From positions 1 to 28,092 of the forward strand of contig JAJYKQ010000009.1 in NCBI GenBank assembly GCA_021788495.1: 28,092 nt of DNA, written 5' to 3'. Positions 16,733 to 24,575 of the stretch are shown here, piece after piece. The notes beneath the pieces were generated by a model. It worked only from the letters and a program-made list of their open reading frames with translations, searched no databases and was not told where the DNA came from. The translations under genes and the position numbers were made by a program. This DNA comes from a bacterium (GTDB lineage: Bacteria; SZUA-79; Acidulodesulfobacterales; Acidulodesulfobacteraceae). The first letter of the stretch is position 1. Every line of letters starts with the position of its first letter.

Positions 16733-17179
16733 TTATCTCTTCTTGCAGATTATATCTTCCTTCTCGAGCTTTTTTACATAAGCTTTAACGGCTTCTTCGC
16801 CGAAAGGAAGGGAATTTACGTCCGAAACGGACTCAGGAAGAGGTTTTAATTTTACTATCCAGCCTTTTCCGTATGGATCTTCGTTTATAATATGGGAATC
16901 GTTTTCAAGCTCCTTATTTACCTCTGTTATTTCGCCGGCAAAAGGCATAGGAAAAGGACCGACGTATTTTCCGCTTTCTATAGTAGCGGCGCTTTTTCCT
17001 TTTTTAATAATTTTACCGACTGGTTTAACGTCTGCGTAAAGAATCTTGCCGGCTAAAGACTGTGCCGGATCCGTCATTCCGAAGGTAAAAGTGCCGTCGC
17101 TATTTTTTCTGCCCCAAACCTGATTTTCAATATCGTAATAGAGATCATCCGGTAAATTACATTCGTTAAAAATAGACAT
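16733..17179 (-). CDS. gcvH: GcvH-like lipoyl-carrier protein, paralogue 2 (LbpA-like)
   Basis: A 148-residue H-protein-fold lipoyl carrier. The lipoylation site is K71 in ATIESGKYVGPFP, replacing the ESVKAAS-type site of ordinary glycine-cleavage H proteins. PDDLYYDIENQVWG near the start and DPYGKGWIVKL near 101-111 are the other family signatures. C7 and C145 match cysteines in its neighbour. The gene is directly followed by the radical SAM gene (two bases). No gcvT or gcvP is nearby. Lipoate-binding proteins of the sulfur-oxidising heterodisulfide reductase-like system (LbpA) are encoded with lipS1, lipS2 and slpl genes, so a carrier role other than glycine cleavage is likely, though unproven. 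Confidence 0.85.
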   Translation of the reverse strand: MSIFNECNLPDDLYYDIENQVWGRKNSDGTFTFGMTDPAQSLAGKILYADVKPVGKIIKKGKSAATIESGKYVGPFPMPFAGEITEVNKELENDSHIINEDPYGKGWIVKLKPLPESVSDVNSLPFGEEAVKAYVKKLEKEDIICKKR

Positions 17180-17210
17180 TTATATACTCCAATTTTTTTA
17201 CAAATTTATT

Positions 17211-17651
17211 TTATTCGCATTTAATTCCGTCGGCTTCAATTTTTTTCTTGTATGCTTCTACCGCTTCTTTTCCGGTAAGCAGATTTTTTTTGTCTGCTTC
17301 TATGTTGTCGGCTTTAATCTTGCATACCCATCCTTTGCCGTAAGGGTCGGAATTTATTAAGGATACGGTTTTAACCGCCTCATCGTTTATTTCCGTTATT
17401 TCTCCTGAAAACGGAGCGGGGACGGGCCCGACGTATTTTCCGCTTTCTACCGTTGCGACCGACTTAAGCTGTGCTATCTTTTGGCCGACTTTTTTAGGAG
17501 TAAGGTATAAAAGTTTACCGGCTAAGCTTTGAGCTACGCTCGTCATTCCGACGGTCACTATTCCGTCGTCGCCTAATTTCCCCCAAACGTGTTTTTCTAC
17601 GCTGTAGTATAAATCCTCCGGAATATCGCATCCGTTAATCTTGGACGGCAT
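17211..17651 (-). CDS. gcvH: GcvH-like lipoyl-carrier protein, paralogue 1 (LbpA-like)
   Basis: First gene of the lipoate operon, 146 residues, clearly paralogous to the next gene: INGCDIPEDLYYSVEKHVWG at the start, GMTSVAQSLAGKLLYL, the lipoylation site K72 in VESGKYVGPVPAPF, and DPYGKGW near 102-108. C8 near the N-terminus and C145 two residues from the end are shared with the paralogue. Canonical H proteins lack these. The ATG at 17,649-17,651 has AAGGAGG about eight bases upstream, and a TTGAGA-17-TATTAT promoter lies about 50-85 bases upstream. The ligase and two radical SAM proteins encoded downstream are the likely modifying enzymes. The partner enzyme that uses the lipoyl arm is not in the window. 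Confidence 0.87.
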   Translation of the reverse strand: MPSKINGCDIPEDLYYSVEKHVWGKLGDDGIVTVGMTSVAQSLAGKLLYLTPKKVGQKIAQLKSVATVESGKYVGPVPAPFSGEITEINDEAVKTVSLINSDPYGKGWVCKIKADNIEADKKNLLTGKEAVEAYKKKIEADGIKCE

Positions 17652-17707
17652 AATAAATTCCTCCTTAATTTTAATTTAAATAAATTGCGTTTAATTTAAT
17701 TAAATAT

Positions 17708-17736
17708 ATAATACTACAATTTTCTATTATTCTCAA
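17708..17736 (-). promoter_or_regulatory. Sigma-70-like promoter of the lipoate operon
   Basis: On the minus strand TTGAGA (17,731-17,736) is separated by exactly 17 bases from TATTAT (17,708-17,713). Each hexamer has one mismatch to the consensus. Transcription would begin near 17,701, leaving a leader of about 50 bases before the first GcvH-like start. Confidence 0.55.
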
Positions 17737-17783
17737 GTATACCTTTAATCCTGCAATAAAACAACAAAAACCCTCTTATATAC

Positions 17784-17874
17784 AGAAAAAGGTGTCAGAT
17801 TAATTTTACGCAACATCTTTTATCGTTAATTGTTTCTTTTCGTATGCTTAAAATAAAATCTGACACCTTTTTCT
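17784..17874 (+). repeat. 91-bp palindromic element, copy 3
   Basis: Full-length copy in the same orientation as copy 1, with intact 18-bp terminal inverted repeats at 17,784-17,801 and 17,857-17,874. Inner arms are TAATTTTACGCA and TGCTTAAAATAAAA. It begins 18 bases beyond the stop of the crotonase gene and lies upstream of the lipoate-operon promoter, so in RNA it would be at the 3' end of the crotonase transcript. Confidence 0.9.
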
Positions 17875-17892
17875 GACGCTTTGATAGTATTT

Positions 17893-18654
17893 TTACAAAG
17901 AATCGCCGTAAAAATCTTTTACCGTTTTTTTCCAATCTTTACCTTCTTTTAAAATTTCCGAAAAAATTTCTTCGGCCGGAAGATGGTTGTTTTTTAAATA
18001 GTTTTTCCATAAATCTATAAATAATTTTTTCTTAAGCCTCAAAGAATCAACGGAAAGGTTCCTGAAATTTTCTATAAATCCGTTAACGCCTTTTTCAAAA
18101 TTTTCCTCGCTAAAATAATCGGATATAAAATTAAACCTGAACATATCGTCTGCCGAATATATTTTAGAACTTAACAAAATTTCTTTAGTTTTCTGCACTC
18201 CTATCAAAAAAGACAGCCTTAAAATAATATGGGATGGATACAATATGCCGTATTTAGAAGACAAATCCGCAAAAGAAGCTTTTTCCCCTGCAAGCCTGAA
18301 ATCGCACGAAGAAACTATATCGAGTCCTATACCGCTAACGGCGCCGTTTATAATGCATATGACGGGCACTGCCGACTCGTAAATATGTTTAGTCAATACG
18401 TTAAGAAGAGTCACGTAATATCTTGCGCCTTCCCTGTCTAATCCCGCTATTTCTTTAATTTCCGGTCCGGTAGCAAAATAATCGGGGTTAGCGCTTTTAA
18501 TCACAATAGCCTTTAAATCTATTTCTTTTTCTAAATTAGATTCTAATATTTTTATAAGTTCGTTTATTTCGGCGATATTAAATGAATTTTTACCGCCTAA
18601 ATCCAAATCTATCTCTGCAATACAGCTGTTAGCGCAATTAAATTGTATAGGCAT
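17893..18654 (-). CDS. Enoyl-CoA hydratase/isomerase (crotonase) family protein
   Basis: A 253-residue crotonase-fold protein of normal family length. The oxyanion-hole regions are present: YFATGPEIKEIA (59-70) and INGAVSGIGLDIVSSCDFRL (102-121). Aligned by eye with rat enoyl-CoA hydratase, catalytic E144 falls on D112 and catalytic E164 on S132. A standard hydratase mechanism is therefore doubtful, and another crotonase-superfamily reaction (isomerase, thioesterase, decarboxylase or hydrolase) is as likely. Substrates are presumably acyl-CoA or acyl-carrier thioesters. ATG with GAGGT about nine bases upstream. It follows the RND pump gene on the same strand and precedes the lipoate operon; no other beta-oxidation genes are visible. 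Confidence 0.85.
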   Translation of the reverse strand: MPIQFNCANSCIAEIDLDLGGKNSFNIAEINELIKILESNLEKEIDLKAIVIKSANPDYFATGPEIKEIAGLDREGARYYVTLLNVLTKHIYESAVPVICIINGAVSGIGLDIVSSCDFRLAGEKASFADLSSKYGILYPSHIILRLSFLIGVQKTKEILLSSKIYSADDMFRFNFISDYFSEENFEKGVNGFIENFRNLSVDSLRLKKKLFIDLWKNYLKNNHLPAEEIFSEILKEGKDWKKTVKDFYGDSL

Positions 18655-18722
18655 AATAATAACCTCGATGTTTTAAAATAATATTTAATTTAATTTTACA
18701 TATATTTCAAAAATTTAATATT

Positions 18723-21700
18723 TTACAGATTATCGTGAATATCTTCTTTATGCCACCTTCTCCCTTCTATCATATAATAGAGCACGGGAATAACGATAAG
18801 CGTAAGCGTAGTGGAAGCAATCATTCCGAAAATAAGCGCCCATGCCAGACCGTTCCAAACCGGATCCGTTACCAATATAGCCGAACCGAATACTACTGCA
18901 AGGGCAGTTATAATAATTGGTCTTGCCCTCATTGACCCGGCCGCTACGAGCGAATCTATTATATTATATCCTTCTTTTTTTCTGTCGTTGATAAATTCAA
19001 GCAGAAGAAGCGAATTTCTTATAACTATGCCGGACAGCGCAATAGCGCCTATCATAGAAGTTGCCGTAAAATAAACGCCTATTAAACCGAAACCCGGCAT
19101 TATCCCTATCATTTCAAGAGGTATAGCTCCCATAAGTATTAAAGGTATTATAAAAGAACCGGTGTAACCTACCAGCAATATATAAATAAGCAAAATTGCT
19201 ATTCCCATAGCCGCGCCGAGCTGGGCAAAAACTTTAAGCGTCAGATGCCATTCGCCTCCCCAGCGGATTCTATAGCCTGTCGGCAGAGGGTGCTTTAGAA
19301 AATGAAGAAAAAGATCTAAGTTCGCATACATAGGGCTTCTCTTGACTACTTTTCCGTAAACATAAACTACGGATTTTAAATCTCTCTGGTATATCATATT
19401 ATGAAGGTAGCCGCGTTTTATTTTTACGACGGAATTTAAAGGCACTAATCTACCTGCATACGGCGCATAAATCCATAACGAAGACAACGCATTTACGTCC
19501 GTCCTGAAATCGTCCGGCATTCTCAAAAATATATCGTCCTGATGTAAATGCCCTTTTTTGTGTATAGTTCCGACGCTCATGCCATTATTCAAAATATAAA
19601 CCGACTGGGCTATCATTTGCGTCGTTATTCCCATAAGAGCGGCTTTTCTTCTTCTTATGATAAGCCTTATCTTTCTGATGCGCTTTTTATAAGAAGAATT
19701 TACGTCGGTAACGCCCCTCGTTTTTTTCATCCTCGCTTCCACTATTTTAGAAAGCTTTTCCTGCTTTTTATAATTATTGCCGTATATTTCGGCGACGATA
19801 GTGGACTTAACCGGAGGTCCCGGCGGACTTTCCAGTACTTTTACGTCGGCATCGTATTTTTTTCCTATCTTATGAACTACGGGAAGTATATTGAGCACAA
19901 GCTGATGCGACGAAGTGCTCCTTTTGTCTTTATTTATTAAATTAACCCTTATTTCGGAATACCAGCTTGCATTCCTGAAATTTGCGCCTCTCAAAAGGCC
20001 GGAAAAATCTATTACCGAAGGCGTGCCTACCGTAATTACGTAATTTTTTACCTGTTTTATACTTTTTAAATAATTTACTATGTGCATCGTAGCGATATTT
20101 GTAGATTCAAACGTAGAACCAGGACGTTTATTGACCGTAATTAAAAAAGTATTCGTATTTGCTACCGGTAGCATTTTAAATTTAACAATTTTTAAAACGG
20201 GGAGCGACATTGCCAAAATAAATAAAATTATTATAACCGACATAAAAATATATCTTTTCTTTTTGCTCGACAGCAGGGGTTTTAATATTCTTGCATATAA
20301 TCCGGAATTAACGTCTTTCCCTTCTTCTTTTAATTCTTTTTTCCTTAAAAGAGCCATTCCCTTTTCGTTTGCCATCAGCTTAAGATAGAACCATGGAACT
20401 ATCGTAAGGGCTACAAATAAAGAAACCAGCATTGCAATAGGTACGTTAAAAGGAATAGGCCTCATATAAGGACCCATCATTCCTGTTACGAAAAGCATGG
20501 GAATAAAAGAAGCTATAACTGCAAGAGTTGCAAAAAAATTAGGATTTCCTATTTCATTTACAGCGTCCACGGCATAAGTCGGAAGGACGTTTCTTTCACG
20601 AGAAAAAACTCTCTCTATGTTGTCTATAACTACTATCGCGTTATCGACTAAAAGTCCCAAAGAAAGAATAAGGGCAAAAAGCGTAATCCTGTTCAACGTC
20701 TGGTGAAATATATATGCAATGCCGAGGGTTAAAAACAGCATAAGCGGAATAGTAAAAGCTACTATAAAAGCTTCTCTCCAGCCCAGTATTAGCAGAAGCA
20801 GGACTATTACGATAATTATGCTTATAATAAGATGAAACAGCAGTTTATTTACTGCATTATTCGCCTTTTTGCCGTCGTTTCTCGTTATAGTATAATGAAC
20901 TCCTGCCGGCAGGCTTGTTTCGGCTATTTTGTGAAACTTTGCAAGAACGTCGTCGACGACGGTAACCGCATTTTTGCCCCTTCTTTTAGCTATTGCGATA
21001 GTAACCGCCGGATAAACGCCTTTAGCGTCTTTTATTATTCTGTCGTTTGCGTTAATTTTCCTGTAATAACCGCCGAATCCTATTTCGGATAAAAAATTTA
21101 AAGGTTTATATGAAGATTTAACCTTTGCTACGTCTTTTAAATAAACCGGCCTGCCGTTATAAACCGATATTATAAAATTTTTAACAGACCTTGCGCGGTG
21201 AAAATATCCGCCTGCGGTGATAAATGTTTTTTTATTGTCGTTTCTTAAAAAACCTGCCGGCATATTAACGTTCGTATTTTTAAGCTCCTGCGCTATCATA
21301 AGCGGAGAAACGTTATATGCGGCCATTTTTACCGGATTAAGATAAACGTTCAGCTGTTTATATCTAGCTCCGTTTAAAGAGGTTACGCCCGTTCCCTCGA
21401 CGGAGTCTAATTTATCCAATATTCTGCCTGCTATGGTCGTCAGATATCCCGCATCGTATTTTTTGCTCCATAGCGTAATATTAAGAATAGGAACATGATT
21501 TACGTCGATAGGCTTTATAAGCGGACGCATAACTCCTTTTGGAATTTCATCTAAGTTTGAAAAGACTTTATTATAAATATCGACGAGACTTTTATCGCGG
21601 CTTGCATTGACGTGAAACTGCACGGTCACTATAGACTCTGAATTCATGGATATAGAATAAACATGCTTTACTCCAGGAATCTGCCACATTTTTCTTTCTA

Positions 21701-21914
21701 AAGGCTTTGTGACTAAATTTTTAACCTGCTCTGCGCTTGCTCCGGGAAATCTTACTATTACGTTGGCGGCCGGAACGATAATCTGGGGATTATACTGCCT
21801 CGGCGTCAACATAACCGCTATTATTCCGAAACCTATTATGAATAATATGAGAAGTAAAGTGATTTTATTTTCTATAAAATATTCGGTAATTTTAGCGCTG
21901 AAATTCTTATTCAT
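18723..21914 (-). CDS. RND-family efflux transporter, inner-membrane permease
   Basis: A 1,063-residue AcrB/HAE-type permease that would couple proton entry to export of substrates from the periplasm or inner membrane. It has the typical layout: TM1 at about 18-36, a large periplasmic loop, a TM2-6 block from about 355 to 500, a second loop, and a C-terminal TM8-12 block. In TM4 the usual acidic pair reads V-D424-N425, so only one aspartate is kept; in TM10 the lysine position is an arginine (GIVIRNSLLLLEF). Both variants occur in other RND branches. ATG preceded by AAGGAG about 11 bases upstream. The adaptor gene is directly upstream; no TolC-like outer-membrane gene is present, so a shared exit duct must be supplied elsewhere. 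Substrate unknown. Confidence 0.93.
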   Translation of the reverse strand: MNKNFSAKITEYFIENKITLLLILFIIGFGIIAVMLTPRQYNPQIIVPAANVIVRFPGASAEQVKNLVTKPLERKMWQIPGVKHVYSISMNSESIVTVQFHVNASRDKSLVDIYNKVFSNLDEIPKGVMRPLIKPIDVNHVPILNITLWSKKYDAGYLTTIAGRILDKLDSVEGTGVTSLNGARYKQLNVYLNPVKMAAYNVSPLMIAQELKNTNVNMPAGFLRNDNKKTFITAGGYFHRARSVKNFIISVYNGRPVYLKDVAKVKSSYKPLNFLSEIGFGGYYRKINANDRIIKDAKGVYPAVTIAIAKRRGKNAVTVVDDVLAKFHKIAETSLPAGVHYTITRNDGKKANNAVNKLLFHLIISIIIVIVLLLLILGWREAFIVAFTIPLMLFLTLGIAYIFHQTLNRITLFALILSLGLLVDNAIVVIDNIERVFSRERNVLPTYAVDAVNEIGNPNFFATLAVIASFIPMLFVTGMMGPYMRPIPFNVPIAMLVSLFVALTIVPWFYLKLMANEKGMALLRKKELKEEGKDVNSGLYARILKPLLSSKKKRYIFMSVIIILFILAMSLPVLKIVKFKMLPVANTNTFLITVNKRPGSTFESTNIATMHIVNYLKSIKQVKNYVITVGTPSVIDFSGLLRGANFRNASWYSEIRVNLINKDKRSTSSHQLVLNILPVVHKIGKKYDADVKVLESPPGPPVKSTIVAEIYGNNYKKQEKLSKIVEARMKKTRGVTDVNSSYKKRIRKIRLIIRRRKAALMGITTQMIAQSVYILNNGMSVGTIHKKGHLHQDDIFLRMPDDFRTDVNALSSLWIYAPYAGRLVPLNSVVKIKRGYLHNMIYQRDLKSVVYVYGKVVKRSPMYANLDLFLHFLKHPLPTGYRIRWGGEWHLTLKVFAQLGAAMGIAILLIYILLVGYTGSFIIPLILMGAIPLEMIGIMPGFGLIGVYFTATSMIGAIALSGIVIRNSLLLLEFINDRKKEGYNIIDSLVAAGSMRARPIIITALAVVFGSAILVTDPVWNGLAWALIFGMIASTTLTLIVIPVLYYMIEGRRWHKEDIHDNL

Positions 21915-22010
21915 CTATTTATAAAACTCCTTTTATTTCTTTTATTCCTTTTAAATTAATGCCTTTATCTCAGGGTTGCCGGTTTATTTGCCGCTTCAAT
22001 TTTTATGCGT

Positions 22011-23066
22011 TTAAAAGTCTGGAGTTACGTAATCGCCGATATCTATTTTATTTAATTTTCCGGTTATAACCGTCATTCCTGGATTTAATCCGTTTAAAAT
22101 TACTACGAATTTTTTCTTATAAACCCGTCCTTTCTTTATAGGCTGGAACATAACCTGTCCTGATTTATCGGCGATATATACCCCTGTTATGCCTAACCTT
22201 CTGACTACGGCGTTTTTAGGAACTATCAAAGCCTTTTCGGCGCCTATTTTAAAATAAGCTACCCCGTACATTCCCGGCATAAGCCCGTCCATATGAGATT
22301 TTGCTATGGATATCCTTACTAAAACAGAATGCGAATAAGGATTTGCAGAACGTACGACCGATATTATTTTTCCTTTTATAGTCTTATTTATAGACGAAAA
22401 TTTCAGATTTGCCGTCTCGCCGTTTTTAATTTTATCGTAATATTTAACGTTCACGGAAGTTTTGAATTCCAAATTTTTAACCCCCTGTATCATAAGGAGC
22501 ATCTGCCCGGGAGCAACCAGATCGCCCATTGAAACGTTCTTTTTAACGATAATTCCGTTTATAGGCGAATCTATGTTTTTATAATTCAAATAACTTCCTG
22601 CTTCGTTAAGATCAGCCTTTGCAACGTTATACTGCATAAGCGTATTGTCGTATGTCTGGCGCGAAACCGAATTTTCTGAATATAATCTTTTAATTCTGTC
22701 GTAAGTTTTTTTTGCATTGACAAATCCGGCTTTAGCGGCATAATATTTTGAAGCGATTTCCGGCGCGCTTAATTTTAATAAAAGCTCTCCCCTGTTAACC
22801 GGCTGACCCTGATGAACGTCGTCCATAATCACGTAACCCATTATATGCGCGGAAATAACCGTATTGTTTAAAGAATCGGCATTACCCGGAGATTTAAGAA
22901 AATTCGGCATCGAAATATATTTAGTCTTGTATGCGGCGACCGATATTTTATTTTCGGTTTTTTCTTTATAAACCGATTTTTCCGAACATCCGCTTAACGA
23001 TAATGATAAAAGCGACGTTATAAAAGTTGTAATTAAAATACCGTAAAATATTCTTTTTTTTCTCAT
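22011..23066 (-). CDS. RND efflux periplasmic adaptor lipoprotein (membrane fusion protein)
   Basis: A 351-residue adaptor that would bridge the RND permease to an outer-membrane channel. It has a lipoprotein signal with lipobox LSGC (lipidated C27), then a split biotinyl-lipoyl domain (about 72-100, GYVIMDDVHQGQPVNRGELL, and about 167-195, GIIVKKNVSMGDLVAPGQ). Between them lies an alpha-helical hairpin (about 103-160), followed by beta-barrel and membrane-proximal domains to the end. ATG with AAGGGAG about nine bases upstream. It is separated from the permease by 96 bases, and the two are surely co-transcribed. A large palindromic element lies upstream. Confidence 0.93.
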   Translation of the reverse strand: MRKKRIFYGILITTFITSLLSLSLSGCSEKSVYKEKTENKISVAAYKTKYISMPNFLKSPGNADSLNNTVISAHIMGYVIMDDVHQGQPVNRGELLLKLSAPEIASKYYAAKAGFVNAKKTYDRIKRLYSENSVSRQTYDNTLMQYNVAKADLNEAGSYLNYKNIDSPINGIIVKKNVSMGDLVAPGQMLLMIQGVKNLEFKTSVNVKYYDKIKNGETANLKFSSINKTIKGKIISVVRSANPYSHSVLVRISIAKSHMDGLMPGMYGVAYFKIGAEKALIVPKNAVVRRLGITGVYIADKSGQVMFQPIKKGRVYKKKFVVILNGLNPGMTVITGKLNKIDIGDYVTPDF

Positions 23067-23108
23067 CGACTGCTCCCTTTTAATATCTTATTTTCGCAAT
23101 TCCGAAAT

Positions 23109-23233
23109 TTATAACCCAAATCCCGATTTAGGATTTTATATTCTGGATAAGCCGTCTAAATACCTACGGCTCATCCAGAATTAATTATAACTGGAATACT
23201 TAAAACAGTTTCTAAATCGAGATTAGGGTATAA
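23109..23233 (-). ncRNA. Candidate structured RNA or palindromic DNA element with three-way-junction fold
   Basis: Two nested inverted repeats. The outer pair (23,109-23,132 with 23,211-23,233) gives about 22 base pairs with one bulge. The inner pair TTCTGGATAAGCCGT (23,141-23,155) with ACGGCTCATCCAGAA (23,166-23,180) gives 15 pairs around a 10-base loop. A third small hairpin, AACTG with CAGTT, sits between them on the minus strand, making a three-way junction. One position in each main stem is A-C on the plus strand but G-U on the minus strand, favouring RNA made in the direction of the flanking genes. No U-tract follows the inner hairpin, so it is not a standard terminator. It could instead be a MITE-like DNA element. 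Confidence 0.45.
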
Positions 23234-23329
23234 TATTTATATTGATTATTTTTTGCGCATTAATAATATATAATATCATATATATGAATATCAATATATA
23301 ATAATATTATCATTTTTGCATATTAAATA

Positions 23330-24544
23330 TCAACCTTTTTTTGCAAAATTTACAACGTCGAAGGCTGGGAGGTATATAGCAAGGATAATAAATAAAACGG
23401 TGCCGAAAATTACGGTAAGCAGTATCGGTTCTATGCTGGTATGGAGCATGCTTATGCGGTGGTCTAACTCTTCGTCGAAATAGTCTGCTACCCTGGCAAG
23501 CATTTCGTCTACCTGCCCAGTTTCTTCTCCTATGCCTAACATCTGAATAATTATGCCGGAAAATATTTCGGAATTTTTAAAACTCTCCGTTATGGATTTA
23601 CCTTTTGAAACGTCGGATTGAATATCGTCTATTTTTTTTAAAATAAATTTGTTGCCGGTTTCGTTTTTTACTAATTCAAAAACTTTATTTACCGGAAGTC
23701 CGCTTTTATATAAAATTCCAAATATTCTAACGAATCTGCTCATTGCCGATTTATAAAAAATAGTCCCGAATATCGGCATCTTTAGTTTGCATTTATCCCA
23801 CAAAGGTTTTCCGTAAGAGGAATTTAAATAAATCGCCGCGCCTGCGATAAATATAACCGCACCAAGAAATAACGACAGCCATTCGTTTACGAAAAAATTG
23901 GATAAACTTACGAGAACTTTGGTTTCTATAGGAAGTTTTACGTTAAATTTATTATAAAAAGACGTAAAGCTGGGCATAATAAAACCTAAAAAAATTACTA
24001 ACGCTATTACGATTAAGGAAACGACTATCTTTGGATAAAACACCGCTCTTTTAACTTTAGCTTTAACGGTTATTTCTTTTTCCGTTAAAAGAGCAAGTTT
24101 TACCAGCGTGTCGTATAAAAGACCGCTCGATTCTCCAATCTCAACCATATTGACGTAAATTTCGGAAAAAATTTTGGGATGTTTAGCTAAACTCTTAGAT
24201 AAAGTCATTCCGTTTTCTACGTCAAACTTAATCTTCAAAAGCACTTCTCTAAACTTTCTGTTTCTCGTAAATTCTATTAACAATTCAAGGCTTTTGCTTA
24301 TAGACACGCCCGACTGGTAAAGAACTGCAAGCTGTCTTGAAAAAACTACTACGTCTTTTTTTGTAACGCTGTAAAATGCAGGAAAAAAATCTTTCAGATA
24401 AAAGCTCGAAGTTTCTTCTATGGATATAGGAATGAGTTTTAAATCCTCTATCTGCTTTTCTGCTAAAACTGCGGTAGAAGATTCTATTTTGCCGGTTACG
24501 AATTCTCCGCGCCTGTCTTTTGCCCTGTAATTATAAATAGCCAT
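23330..24544 (-). CDS. Type II secretion GspF / type IV pilus PilC-family inner-membrane platform protein
   Basis: A 404-residue protein with the two-fold repeated T2SSF domain of GspF/PilC: an N-terminal YNYRAKDRRGEFVTGKIES segment, a first T2SSF domain at about 65-190 (FSRQLAVLYQSGVSISKSLELL), and a second at about 265-390 (FVRIFGILYKSGLPVNKVFELV). Three hydrophobic segments lie at about 168-190, 222-243 and 372-395. It forms the membrane platform that the assembly ATPase acts on in type II secretion or type IV pili. No GspE/PilB, prepilin or secretin gene is adjacent, so the assignment between the two machines is open. The ATG lies 31 bases after aroD and has no visible Shine-Dalgarno sequence. 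Confidence 0.9.
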   Translation of the reverse strand: MAIYNYRAKDRRGEFVTGKIESSTAVLAEKQIEDLKLIPISIEETSSFYLKDFFPAFYSVTKKDVVVFSRQLAVLYQSGVSISKSLELLIEFTRNRKFREVLLKIKFDVENGMTLSKSLAKHPKIFSEIYVNMVEIGESSGLLYDTLVKLALLTEKEITVKAKVKRAVFYPKIVVSLIVIALVIFLGFIMPSFTSFYNKFNVKLPIETKVLVSLSNFFVNEWLSLFLGAVIFIAGAAIYLNSSYGKPLWDKCKLKMPIFGTIFYKSAMSRFVRIFGILYKSGLPVNKVFELVKNETGNKFILKKIDDIQSDVSKGKSITESFKNSEIFSGIIIQMLGIGEETGQVDEMLARVADYFDEELDHRISMLHTSIEPILLTVIFGTVLFIILAIYLPAFDVVNFAKKG

Positions 24545-24575
24545 AATAAAAATATTATACTTTTTTATATTAATG

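Noticed and set aside
23141..23180. Inner hairpin at 23,141-23,180 as an intrinsic terminator of gspF
   Set aside because: The stem is strong, but no U-tract follows it on the minus strand (the next bases are ATAAAATCC in RNA sense).
24545..24575. TATAAT box between aroD and gspF as a separate gspF promoter
   Set aside because: The nearest -35-like hexamer (ATGACA) is only 14 bases away, too short, and the sequence is so AT-rich that TATAAT is expected by chance.
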